In this document: positions 9,500 to 21,162 of the stretch, piece after piece | How the letters are laid out: each line of letters begins with the position of its first letter | Numbering within the stretch: position 1 is the first letter of the stretch | From: Phytomonospora sp040655735 | GTDB lineage: Bacteria; Actinomycetota; Actinomycetes; Mycobacteriales; Micromonosporaceae | DNA length: 64,000 nucleotides | Direction of reading: 5' to 3' | Assembly (NCBI RefSeq): GCF_040655735.1 | Contig: NZ_JBFAKK010000005.1 | Location: 62,001-126,000 of the forward strand | Program-made: the position numbers and the translations under genes | Notes under the pieces: generated by a model | The model's database searches: none | What the model saw: the letters and a program-made list of their open reading frames with translations, nothing else | Told to the model about the DNA's origin: nothing

Positions 9500-10230
9500 T
9501 GAGCGGCAAATACGTCCCGCGCTCGCTGCGCGAACAGAAGCGCAAGCCCCGCACGACGGCGCCCTCGCGCATCCCCCAACAGCGCGTCGATACCCTCGAC
9601 ACCCCCGCCGACGGCTCGGCCAAGGCACCCACGAAGCCCTCCCCGCGCCCGCGACCCCGCCCCACACCCGGCACGCGCCCGGTGGCGAAGAGCCGCACCG
9701 CGGTCCTGCGCCGCCGCCCGCGAGGCCTCCGCCACCTGCGCCGCCTCGCCCTGCGCCTGTCCGCCACGGCGGTCCTGGTCCTGCTCGTCGCCGGCTCGGC
9801 CTTCTTCCTCTTCGAGCGCGAGAACGCCATCGACCGGGCCGTCGACGAGGCACAGGCCGAGGCCGTCGTCGCCGTCCAGGCGATCATCGCCTACGACTAC
9901 CGCAACTTCGACTCCTCCCGCGACAACGGCCTCGCCCACGTCACCGGCGCCTTCGCCGAGGACTACGGCAAGCAGATGGACGCCCTGCGCGAACAGGCCA
10001 CCAAGGAGAAGGCCGTCGTCTCCGCCCCCGTCACCGGCGCCGGAATCGTCGCCGTCGACACCGGCAGCGTCTGGTCGTTGACACCGAAATCGGTCGACGT
10101 GCTCCTCTACGTCAACCAGACCCGCCGCAACGACAACATCACCGGCGAGAAGGTCGACATGAACCGCATCGTCTTGCACATGGTCCCCGTCGACGGGACC
10201 TGGAAGGCCGCCGCCGTCACCGCCTACTAG
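9499..10230 (+). CDS. Mce-associated membrane protein (second)
   Basis: A 243-residue paralogue of the preceding gene with a longer, Arg/Pro-rich cytoplasmic N-terminus (about 1-85), one membrane helix (about 90-110) and an extracytoplasmic domain of similar pattern. ATG 9499 (product MSGKYVPRS) is chosen because it overlaps the previous stop (TGATG); an in-frame ATG at 9469 lies inside the upstream gene. Last gene of the mce operon. Its end overlaps the convergent gene by 4 bp. Confidence 0.8.
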   Translation: MSGKYVPRSLREQKRKPRTTAPSRIPQQRVDTLDTPADGSAKAPTKPSPRPRPRPTPGTRPVAKSRTAVLRRRPRGLRHLRRLALRLSATAVLVLLVAGSAFFLFERENAIDRAVDEAQAEAVVAVQAIIAYDYRNFDSSRDNGLAHVTGAFAEDYGKQMDALREQATKEKAVVSAPVTGAGIVAVDTGSVWSLTPKSVDVLLYVNQTRRNDNITGEKVDMNRIVLHMVPVDGTWKAAAVTAY

Positions 10231-10874
10231 TAGGCCACCGTGATGCGCTCGCGCACGTGGTCGCCCTTCTCCAGGGTGTCCACCAGCGCGACCGCGAAGT
10301 CCTCGGCACTGACGCGGCTGCGGCCCTCGGCGTCGGAGAGCAGCGCGTCCCCGCCCACCCGGAACTCGCCCGTGCGCTCGCCCGGCGCGATCTCGGCGGC
10401 GGGGGAGACGTAGGTCCAGCCGAGGTCGGTCAGCTCGCGGAACACGTCGAGGACCTCGCCCTGCGCGAGCGCCTCGGCCTTGTACGCCTCCGGGAAACCC
10501 TCGGTCTCGAACAGGCGCTTCCCGCCACCGACCTCAAGGCTGCCCGCACCGCCGACCCAGATCAGGCGCTTCACCTCGGCCTGGCGCGTCCCGTCGATGA
10601 TCGACCCCGCCACCGCCAGGTAAGGACCCGTCGCCGGGGACCCGTCACGTGCGGGCGGCAGCGCCGCGACCACCGCGTCGGCGCCGGCGGCGAGCCCGGC
10701 GAGCGCCTTGGCGTCGCCTGCGTCGGCAGCGGCGAGGGTGAGGCGCGGGTGGGAGGGCAGGTCGTCGGCCCGTCCGCCGCGCGTGACGCCGACGACTTCG
10801 TGGCCGCGGCTGAGCGCCTCGGCGGCGACGCGCGAACCGACCATGCCGGAGGCGCCGATGAGGAGGATCTTCAT
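10227..10874 (-). CDS. NAD(P)-binding Rossmann-fold reductase (atypical SDR, NmrA-like)
   Basis: A 215-residue protein opening with the nucleotide-binding motif GASGMVG (residues 7-13), followed by alternating beta strands and helices typical of atypical short-chain dehydrogenases. Substrate unknown; small relatives are often annotated NAD(P)H-binding or flavin-reductase-like. It lacks a clear YxxxK pair. The gene runs against the mce operon and overlaps it by 4 bp at CTAG, so both stops share a site and no terminator separates them. A repeat-containing operator region lies 19 bp upstream of its start. Confidence 0.8.
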   Translation of the reverse strand: MKILLIGASGMVGSRVAAEALSRGHEVVGVTRGGRADDLPSHPRLTLAAADAGDAKALAGLAAGADAVVAALPPARDGSPATGPYLAVAGSIIDGTRQAEVKRLIWVGGAGSLEVGGGKRLFETEGFPEAYKAEALAQGEVLDVFRELTDLGWTYVSPAAEIAPGERTGEFRVGGDALLSDAEGRSRVSAEDFAVALVDTLEKGDHVRERITVAY

Positions 10875-10892
10875 GGGTACATGGAACGCGAT

Positions 10893-10934
10893 GATTCGAA
10901 CCTAGGTGGGCGAATTGAGAGGTTCGAATCCTAG
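10893..10934. promoter_or_regulatory. Inverted/direct repeat operator upstream of the reductase
   Basis: GATTCGAACC (10893-10902) and GGTTCGAATC (10921-10930) are perfect reverse complements 18 bp apart. On the minus strand each half is preceded by CTAGG, so the site also reads as two direct boxes about 29 bp apart. It covers the expected promoter of the reductase gene (start 10874). An HxlR- or MarR-type regulator is plausible, but none is encoded beside it. Confidence 0.45.
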
Positions 10935-11006
10935 TCGAACGAATGTGCGACCCCGCGAGGCAGTGATGGGGATAAATGCGCAATGATTTCGCACATGGCT
11001 CTTTCA

Positions 11007-11035
11007 TTGATACCAGAGTGGTACCGTGATGGTAT
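11007..11035 (+). promoter_or_regulatory. Toxin-antitoxin promoter/operator with TACCA/TGGTA repeats
   Basis: A possible -35 TTGATA (11007-11012) overlaps ATACCA (11010-11015), which pairs with TGGTAC (11019-11024) and with a second half-site TGGTAT (11030-11035). The last half-site overlaps the ATG at 11034. Such short overlapping palindromes over the start are typical of autoregulated ribbon-helix-helix antitoxins. Confidence 0.5.
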
Positions 11036-11240
11036 GGCTATGACTCTGCGACTCCCCGAAGACATCGACGCCCGCGCCAAGGTCCTCGCCGAGCGCGAGC
11101 ACCGCAGCCTCCACAGTCTCGTCGTGAACGCGGTGGACGAGTACATCCGCCGCCACGGCGACGACGTGATCGTCGAGCAGCTCGGACGCAACATCGTCCG
11201 CCGGTACTCCGAGACACTCGATCGGCTGGGCAAATCATGA
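11034..11240 (+). CDS. Ribbon-helix-helix antitoxin (CopG/VapB-like)
   Basis: A 68-residue protein opening with MAMTLRLPEDIDARAKV, the short beta strand plus helix of a ribbon-helix-helix DNA-binding domain, followed by a helical C-terminus expected to bind the toxin. ATG 11034 is preferred; ATG 11040 and an ATG at 10983 are in frame. No good ribosome-binding site precedes any of them. Overlaps the toxin start by 4 bp (ATGA). Confidence 0.8.
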   Translation: MAMTLRLPEDIDARAKVLAEREHRSLHSLVVNAVDEYIRRHGDDVIVEQLGRNIVRRYSETLDRLGKS

Positions 11241-11698
11241 CCGAGATTCGCTATCTCACCGTCGAGCAGCTGATGCTGCTCGCCGACCTCGCCGTCGAAG
11301 GCCGGGTCATCTACCGTGACGCCGGACTGATCGCCTCGGCGTCCGAGCGGCCGCGAACCGTCCTGTTCGGGCAGGAGCAGTATCCGACGCTCCTGGAGAA
11401 GGCCGCGGTGCTCATGCATTCGATCGCGCGGTTTCATCCGCTGATCGACGGAAACAAGCGCCTGGCCTGGGTGGCCACGGTGGTGTTCTGCGAGCTGAAC
11501 GGTGCCTACGTCATCGCGACCGACGAAGGTGGTGAAGGATTCGACCTCACCATCGCCGTCGCTTCCGGTGAGCTCTCTGAGGTCGCCGACATCGCGAAGG
11601 CGCTCGCGCCCCTGGTCGAGCTCCCTGCGGCGCCCTCCGCCCGGCCTTCCGTCGAGCCGGAAACCCCCGTCGAGCCCGAGACCCCCACCGCCGAGTGA
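11237..11698 (+). CDS. Fic/Doc-family toxin
   Basis: A 153-residue Doc-type protein with the active-site motif HPLIDGNKR (residues 67-75): the catalytic His, an acidic residue and the anion-binding GNKR. By family knowledge Doc phosphorylates EF-Tu and Fic enzymes AMPylate targets; the motif here is intermediate, so the chemistry is not assigned. The C-terminus carries an unusual Pro/Glu repeat tail (VEPETP repeated, about 138-153). Coupled to the antitoxin by ATGA overlap. Confidence 0.85.
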   Translation: MTEIRYLTVEQLMLLADLAVEGRVIYRDAGLIASASERPRTVLFGQEQYPTLLEKAAVLMHSIARFHPLIDGNKRLAWVATVVFCELNGAYVIATDEGGEGFDLTIAVASGELSEVADIAKALAPLVELPAAPSARPSVEPETPVEPETPTAE

Positions 11699-11703
11699 CC
11701 GGA

Positions 11704-11732
11704 CCGGGACCGCGCCCCTCGCGCGGTCCCGG
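11704..11732. terminator. Hairpin between convergent toxin and membrane-protein genes
   Basis: CCGGGACCGCG (11704-11714) pairs perfectly with CGCGGTCCCGG (11722-11732) around a 7-base loop. It sits between two convergent stops and can serve both strands. No U-tract. Confidence 0.7.
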
Positions 11733-11741
11733 CCGTCCGGG

Positions 11742-12548
11742 TCACTCCGCGAGGGTCCACTTCCCGTCGGCGTTGACGGTCACCACCGAGGGCCCGGCCT
11801 TGGCCGCGACGGTGCCCTCGTACTCGCCGATCTCGTTGACGGCGAGGTTGGGGAAGCCGCCGGCCGGGTACTGCACGACGATGAAGTTGCCCTCGCCGTC
11901 GTGGGTGGCCTTCCAGGTCGCGGCGTCCCCGTCGTAGAGGTACACGGCGTCGCCGCCGCCCTTGGCGGGGGAGGGCAGGGCCTTGGCGGCCGAGACGGGC
12001 GCGATCGTGATCGACCACTTCCCGTCGGCCTTGACCTCCAGGGTGACGGCCTCACCGAGGGCGGTCAGCCCGTAGGCGGCGGTGCCCTTGTAGTCGCCGA
12101 TGGCGTTGACCAGCAGGTCGCCGGTGGGCTCGTTGTCCTTGTCGAGGCCGCTGACGATGAAGTTCGCCGACCCGTCGTGCGTGGCGGTGACGATCCCGGC
12201 CGAGGCGCCCTTGGGCAGTTCCAGGACCGTGTCGCCGCTGCCGGACTCCTCGACCGTCTCGAAGGTGCCGTACTCCTCGTCGTAGGGGTCGGCCTTCTTC
12301 TCCTCGGCGGGCTCGGCGGCGTCCTCGGCGGGGTCGGCGTCCTCGCCGGCGGGAGTGTTCGACGAGGAGTCGTCCTTCCCGTCGCCGGAGTTGAGGGCGG
12401 CGATGCCTCCGCCGCACACGCAGAGCAGGAGCACCACGGCTCCGACGATGAACCACCACTGCTGGAACACCGGCTTCTTGCGCGGCGGCTGGGGGACGGG
12501 CGGGCCGAAGGCGGGCGGCGGGGGCGGTGGAGGGACGGCGTTGTCCAC
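11742..12548 (-). CDS. Membrane-anchored protein with a duplicated extracytoplasmic domain
   Basis: A 268-residue protein: Pro-rich cytoplasmic N-terminus, one membrane helix (about 31-52), a low-complexity acidic/Ser linker, then two related domains of about 75 residues. Each domain contains ATHDG..NF.V, an N.IG.Y.GT segment and ends with V.ADGKW, so the protein arose by internal duplication. Type II or N-in/C-out topology is predicted. GTG 12548 is preceded by GAGGAG. Function unknown; the repeats look like a beta-sandwich binding module. Confidence 0.75.
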   Translation of the reverse strand: MDNAVPPPPPPPAFGPPVPQPPRKKPVFQQWWFIVGAVVLLLCVCGGGIAALNSGDGKDDSSSNTPAGEDADPAEDAAEPAEEKKADPYDEEYGTFETVEESGSGDTVLELPKGASAGIVTATHDGSANFIVSGLDKDNEPTGDLLVNAIGDYKGTAAYGLTALGEAVTLEVKADGKWSITIAPVSAAKALPSPAKGGGDAVYLYDGDAATWKATHDGEGNFIVVQYPAGGFPNLAVNEIGEYEGTVAAKAGPSVVTVNADGKWTLAE

Positions 12549-13266
12549 GTTCTCTCCTCACGAGAGCGAAGAAGCGCATGAAAAGGCACAAATCAACATA
12601 TCCGGCCGACAACGGGGTCACCGTCGAGTCGAGCGGGGGTGTGGCACGCCGCCGGGTCCACTCGGCGTGACGATCGGGCGACGGGCCGCCCGGTCAGGCC
12701 AACGTACGCAAGGTGTCGGGGGTCACCAAGGCCCGGCCGTCGGCACGATGGGGCAGGCCCGAATGCGTCATCGGCGCCCTTTCGATTCCCGTGCGACCGA
12801 GTCGGCGCCGGTGTCCGTATAGCCCTTGAGGGAGGGGCCGCAAAGGCGGCGATCACCTGTTCGAATCAACGATCCCGCCCCTGACCGGCGCGGACTTTCG
12901 GTGCGGACCGGCCGGGCGCTCTCACTCCCGCCACTCGCGCAACTCCAGTGCCCGTGACTGCTTCGTGACCAAATCCGGCCGTCCCCTTGACGACGTGACC
13001 TCCGTCAAGGCAAGCTATGCGCAGACAACGCCACTCACGCGTGGCCATACTGGTTCCAAGAGGCGTCCGGCCGGGGGGTTGAAGAGGGCGCTTGGACAGT
13101 CGTCTGTGCTTCGGCTACACTGCTAGTTTGCGCTGCCCTCTCACTCTTGAACCCGTGGGTAACTGCCCTTTAATCGGCTAAATGTCCGGTTATGGGAGTT
13201 TGACACGGGCCGTGTGGGGTGCGCGCTAAACGGCCGTTGCAACACAGGTCCTCGGAAGGACGCATC
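12549..13266. other. Long intergenic region before rpoB
   Basis: 718 bp. The left 500 bp hold no convincing gene on either strand; the promoter of the minus-strand membrane protein must lie at its left end. The right part holds the rpoB promoter (13092-13121) and an untranslated leader of about 140 nt. No rplJ/rplL genes are present; these normally sit just upstream of rpoB in many actinobacteria. Confidence 0.7.
13092..13121 (+). promoter_or_regulatory. rpoB promoter (sigma-70-like)
   Basis: TTGGAC (13092-13097) and TACACT (13116-13121) are separated by 18 bp and followed by a TTTGCGCTGCC start region. Distance and composition fit a strong housekeeping promoter giving a leader of roughly 140 nt. 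A second, weaker promoter within the leader cannot be excluded. Confidence 0.7.
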
Positions 13267-16200
13267 TTGGCAGCTTCCCGCCCTGCGAAGACCAATCTCA
13301 CTACGAGCGCACTCGCTCCTCGTCGGATTTCATTCGGGAGGATCAAAGAGACCCTAGAGGTACCCAACCTCCTCGCCATCCAAAACGAGTCTTTCGACTG
13401 GCTCGTCGGCAATGAGGCTTGGCGCTCCAGGGTCTCCGAAGAGACCTCGCCCAAGTGCGGTCTTGACGAGATCCTCGAAGAAATCAGTCCGATTGAGGAC
13501 TTCTCGGGCACAATGTCCCTCTCCTTCTCGAATCCTCGCTTCGACGAGGTGAAAGCCTCCACCGAGGAGTGCAAGGAGAAGGACCTCACCTATTGCGCCC
13601 CGCTGTTCGTCACCGCGGAGTTCATCAACCACAACACCGGTGAGATCAAGAGCCAGACGGTGTTCATGGGCGACTTCCCGATGATGACCCCGAAGGGGAC
13701 GTTCATCATCAACGGCACCGAGCGTGTCGTCGTCTCCCAGCTTGTCCGTTCTCCGGGCGTGTACTTCGACAAGCAGCCCGACAAGACCAGTGACCGCGAC
13801 CTGTCGCTGGTCAAGGTCATCCCGGGCCGCGGCGCCTGGCTCGAGTTCGACGTCGACAAGCGCGAGACCGTCGGTGTCCGCATCGACCGCAAGCGCCGGC
13901 AGGCCGTCACGGTCCTGCTGAAGGCCATCGGCTGGAGCGGCGAGCAGATCCGCGAGCGCTTCGGCTGGTCCGAGATCATGATGGCGACGCTCGAGAAGGA
14001 CCACGTCGCCGGCACGGACGAGGCATTGCTGGACATCTACCGCAAGCTCCGTCCGGGCGAGCCGCCGACCAAGGACAACGCGCAGGCGCTGCTGGAGAAC
14101 CTGTTCTTCAACCCCAAGCGCTACGACATGGCCAAGGTCGGCCGGTACAAGCTGAACAAGAAGTTCCACTCCGAGAACCCGGTCCAGACGAACACGCTGA
14201 CCGAAGAGGACCTGGTCGCCACCATCGAGTACCTCGTTCGCCTGCACAACGGCGAAGAGGGCTACGAGGCCGACGACATCGACCACTTCGGCAACCGCCG
14301 CCTGCGCACCGTCGGCGAGCTCATCCAGAACCAGGTCCGCGTCGGCCTGTCCCGGATGGAGCGCGTCGTCCGCGAGCGCATGACGACGCAGGACGTCGAG
14401 GCCATCACGCCGCAGACCCTGATCAACATCCGTCCCGTCGTGGCGGCGATCAAGGAGTTCTTCGGAACCTCGCAGCTCTCGCAGTTCATGGACCAGGTCA
14501 ACCCGCTCGCGGGCATGACCCACCGTCGCCGCCTGTCCGCGCTCGGCCCCGGTGGCCTTTCGCGTGACCGCGCCGGCATGGAGGTCCGTGACGTCCACCC
14601 GTCGCACTACGGCCGCATGTGCCCGATCGAGACGCCCGAGGGCCCGAACATCGGCCTCATCGGCGCGCTCTCGTCGTTCGCGCGGGTCAACCCGTTCGGC
14701 TTCATCGAGACGCCCTACCGCAAGGTCGTCGACGGCAAGGTCACCGAGCAGATCGACTACCTGACCGCCGACGAGGAGGACCGCTACATCAAGGCGCAGG
14801 CGAACACGCCGCTGCGCGCCGACGGTTCCTTCGCCGACGACCGGATCCTCGTCCGCCGTAAGGGCGGTGAGGCCGACCTGGTCACGGCCGAAGTGGTCGA
14901 CTACATGGACGTCTCGCCGCGGCAGATGACCTCGGTCGCCACCGCGATGATCCCGTTCCTTGAGCACGACGACGCCAACCGTGCCCTCATGGGCGCGAAC
15001 ATGCAGCGGCAGGCCGTGCCGCTCATCAGGCCGAAGTCCCCGGTCGTCGGTACCGGCATGGAATACCGTGCCGCCGTCGACGCCGGTGACGTCGTCGTCG
15101 CCGAAGAGGCCGGTGTCGTCGAGGACCTGTGCGCCGACTACGTGACCGTGCACCAGGACGACGGCCACCGCCGTACCTACCTGCTGCACAAGTTCCGCCG
15201 GTCGAACGCGGGCACCTGCGTCAACCAGATCCCCGTCGTCAACGAGGGCGACCGCGTCGAGCGCGGTCAGGTCCTGGCCGATGGCCCGTCCACCGAAAAG
15301 GGTGAGATGGCGCTCGGCAAGAACCTCCTCGTGGCGTTCATGTCGTGGGAGGGTCACAACTACGAGGACGCGATCATCCTGTCGCAGCGCCTCGTGCAGG
15401 AGGACGAGCTCACCTCGGTGCACATCGAGGAGCACGAGGTCGACGCCCGTGACACCAAGCTCGGCCCCGAGGAGATCACCCGGGACATCCCGAACGTCTC
15501 CGAGGAGATGCTCGCCGACCTCGACGAGCGCGGGATCATCCGCATCGGCGCCGAGGTCCGCGACGGCGACATCCTCGTCGGCAAGGTCACGCCCAAGGGC
15601 GAGACCGAGCTGACCCCCGAGGAGCGTCTGCTGCGCGCGATCTTCGGCGAGAAGGCGCGCGAGGTGCGCGACACCTCGCTGAAGGTTCCGCACGGCGAGA
15701 CCGGCACGGTCATCGGCGTTCGCACCTTCTCCCGCGACGACGGCGACGAGCTGTCCCCGGGCGTCAACGAACTGGTGCGCGTGTACGTGGCCCAGAAGCG
15801 CAAGATCTCCGACGGTGACAAGCTCGCCGGCCGCCACGGCAACAAGGGCGTGATCTCCAAGATCGTGCCCGCCGAGGACATGCCGTTCCTTGAGGACGGG
15901 ACCCCGGTCGACGTTGTCCTCAACCCGCTGGGCGTGCCCGGCCGAATGAACATCGGCCAGGTCCTGGAGGTCCACCTCGGGTGGATCGCCACGCGCGGCT
16001 GGAAGATCGAGGGCGACGACGCCGACTGGAAGAAGGCGCTGCACGCGATCGGGGCCAGCGAGGCCCCGGCCAACAGCAACGTCGGTACCCCGGTCTTCGA
16101 CGGTGTCAAGGAAGACGAGATCGTCGGGCTTCTGGAGAACACCCTGCCCAACCGCGACGGCCAGCGCATGGTCGGCGGAAACGGCAAGGCGCGCCTGTTC

Positions 16201-16704
16201 GACGGCCGCTCCGGCGAGATGATCCCGGACGCCATCGCGGTGGGCTACATGTACATCCTCAAGCTCAACCACCTCGTCGACGACAAGATCCACGCGCGTT
16301 CGACCGGTCCGTACTCGATGATCACGCAGCAGCCGCTGGGCGGTAAGGCCCAGTTCGGCGGCCAGCGCTTCGGTGAGATGGAGTGCTGGGCGATGCAGGC
16401 CTACGGCGCCGCCTACGCCCTGCAGGAGCTGCTGACCATCAAGTCCGACGACGTCGTCGGGCGCGTGAAGGTCTACGAGGCCGTGGTGAAGGGTGAGAAC
16501 ATCCCCGAGCCGGGTGTGCCGGAGTCGTTCAAGGTTCTGCTGAAGGAACTCCAGTCGCTGTGCCTGAACGTCGAGGTGCTCTCCAGTGACGGCGTCGCGC
16601 TCGAAATGCGCGACACCGACGACGAGATCTTCCGCGCGGCGGAGGAGCTCGGCATCGACCTGTCCCGGCACGAGCCGAGCAGCGTCGACCTGGAAGGCGC
16701 CTAG
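13267..16704 (+). CDS. rpoB: DNA-directed RNA polymerase beta subunit
   Basis: A 1145-residue beta subunit, close to actinobacterial length. TTG 13267 is chosen: GGAAGGA (13254-13260) lies 6 nt upstream, and the product MAASRPAK matches the usual actinobacterial N-terminus. All conserved regions are readable, including the rifampicin region, the HGNKG motif and the C-terminal clamp helices. In the rifampicin region the protein has Val411, Ala415 and Arg420 where actinobacterial consensus has Asn, Ser and Lys (E. coli positions 518, 522, 527); the main contacts D516, H526 and S531 are kept. Followed by rpoC after 89 bp. Confidence 0.98.
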   Translation: MAASRPAKTNLTTSALAPRRISFGRIKETLEVPNLLAIQNESFDWLVGNEAWRSRVSEETSPKCGLDEILEEISPIEDFSGTMSLSFSNPRFDEVKASTEECKEKDLTYCAPLFVTAEFINHNTGEIKSQTVFMGDFPMMTPKGTFIINGTERVVVSQLVRSPGVYFDKQPDKTSDRDLSLVKVIPGRGAWLEFDVDKRETVGVRIDRKRRQAVTVLLKAIGWSGEQIRERFGWSEIMMATLEKDHVAGTDEALLDIYRKLRPGEPPTKDNAQALLENLFFNPKRYDMAKVGRYKLNKKFHSENPVQTNTLTEEDLVATIEYLVRLHNGEEGYEADDIDHFGNRRLRTVGELIQNQVRVGLSRMERVVRERMTTQDVEAITPQTLINIRPVVAAIKEFFGTSQLSQFMDQVNPLAGMTHRRRLSALGPGGLSRDRAGMEVRDVHPSHYGRMCPIETPEGPNIGLIGALSSFARVNPFGFIETPYRKVVDGKVTEQIDYLTADEEDRYIKAQANTPLRADGSFADDRILVRRKGGEADLVTAEVVDYMDVSPRQMTSVATAMIPFLEHDDANRALMGANMQRQAVPLIRPKSPVVGTGMEYRAAVDAGDVVVAEEAGVVEDLCADYVTVHQDDGHRRTYLLHKFRRSNAGTCVNQIPVVNEGDRVERGQVLADGPSTEKGEMALGKNLLVAFMSWEGHNYEDAIILSQRLVQEDELTSVHIEEHEVDARDTKLGPEEITRDIPNVSEEMLADLDERGIIRIGAEVRDGDILVGKVTPKGETELTPEERLLRAIFGEKAREVRDTSLKVPHGETGTVIGVRTFSRDDGDELSPGVNELVRVYVAQKRKISDGDKLAGRHGNKGVISKIVPAEDMPFLEDGTPVDVVLNPLGVPGRMNIGQVLEVHLGWIATRGWKIEGDDADWKKALHAIGASEAPANSNVGTPVFDGVKEDEIVGLLENTLPNRDGQRMVGGNGKARLFDGRSGEMIPDAIAVGYMYILKLNHLVDDKIHARSTGPYSMITQQPLGGKAQFGGQRFGEMECWAMQAYGAAYALQELLTIKSDDVVGRVKVYEAVVKGENIPEPGVPESFKVLLKELQSLCLNVEVLSSDGVALEMRDTDDEIFRAAEELGIDLSRHEPSSVDLEGA

Positions 16705-16793
16705 GCGGCCAGATCGATGGGGCCGGGTTCAACCCCCGGCCCCACCCAAGACCCTAATCACAGCAAGAGCAACAACAAGGGGATTGAAACCTA

Positions 16794-20672
<3,879 letters not shown>

Positions 20673-20687
<15 letters not shown>

Positions 20688-20831
20688 GTCCCCGAGGCCG
20701 GAGCCGATCGTTCGGCGCGGTGGGTGTGAATCCGCTGCGACGGGCGGGACGTTCTAGGTCCCCGAGGCCGGAGCCGATCGTTCGGCGCGGTGGGTGTGAA
20801 TCCGCTGCGACGGGCGGGACGTTCTAGGTCC
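20673..20831 (+). repeat. Perfect 70-bp tandem duplication including the rpoC 3' end
   Basis: The 15 bases that close rpoC, plus the following 55 bases, are repeated without a mismatch with a period of 70 bp. GGCGGGACGTTCTAGGTCC occurs at 20673, 20743 and 20813, so there are two full units plus a partial third. The identity points to a very recent duplication or to an assembly error. The unit is not an open frame of its own. Confidence 0.95.
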
Positions 20832-20841
20832 TCCTGGTCAA

Positions 20842-20886
20842 CGCCTCAGGGCGCTCCTCCTTCGGGAGGGGCGCCCTGAGGCGTTT
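20842..20886 (+). terminator. rpoBC intrinsic terminator
   Basis: A 19-bp stem (20842-20860 with 20865-20883, one G-T wobble) capped by a TTCG tetraloop and followed by TTT. It ends the rpoBC transcript and also faces the stop of the convergent LuxR-type gene, so it probably works in both directions. Confidence 0.92.
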
Positions 20887-21162
20887 CTACAGCCAGCCGC
20901 GCCGGGCGGCCTCCGCGCCGAGCGCGAACCTCGACGCCGCCCCCACCACCGCCATCAGGGCGGCGACCTCGCGCTGAACCGTCCGCTGGCCGATGTAGAG
21001 CCGGCGCGCGATCTGCGTGTCGGACGCGCCTTCGGCGAGCATGCCGACGATGAGGCGCTGCCTGTCGTTGAGCCGTACCCCCTCTGTGAAGCCCCGCCGG
21101 TCGTCGAGCGGTTCCGTACCGACCACCGCGGCCGCCGAACTGACTCCCCGCATCCTTCTCAC
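20887..21162 (-). CDS. Stand-alone LuxR-type HTH protein
   Basis: A 91-residue protein consisting almost only of a LuxR/GerE helix-turn-helix (about 30-82: LNDRQRLIVGMLAEG, DTQIARRLYIGQRTVQREV) and a tail ending FALGAEAARRGWL. It has no receiver or ligand-binding domain. Start is uncertain: GTG 21162 or ATG 21153. Its closest relative in the window is the gene at 21776-22015. The stop lies against the rpoBC terminator. Probably a small transcription factor; targets unknown. Confidence 0.75.
   Translation of the reverse strand: MRRMRGVSSAAAVVGTEPLDDRRGFTEGVRLNDRQRLIVGMLAEGASDTQIARRLYIGQRTVQREVAALMAVVGAASRFALGAEAARRGWL

Noticed and set aside
10915..10935. tRNA T-arm-like sequence GGTTCGAATCC before the toxin-antitoxin pair
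   Set aside because: No acceptor, D-arm or anticodon stem can be folded around it. The symmetry is explained by the inverted repeat of the reductase promoter.
13354..16671. A 1105-residue open frame antisense to rpoB, and a similar 1135-residue frame antisense to rpoC (16791-20198)
   Set aside because: Both are mirror images of highly conserved genes in very GC-rich DNA, where antisense stops are rare. Their products are His/Asp/Arg/Val-rich with no domain pattern.
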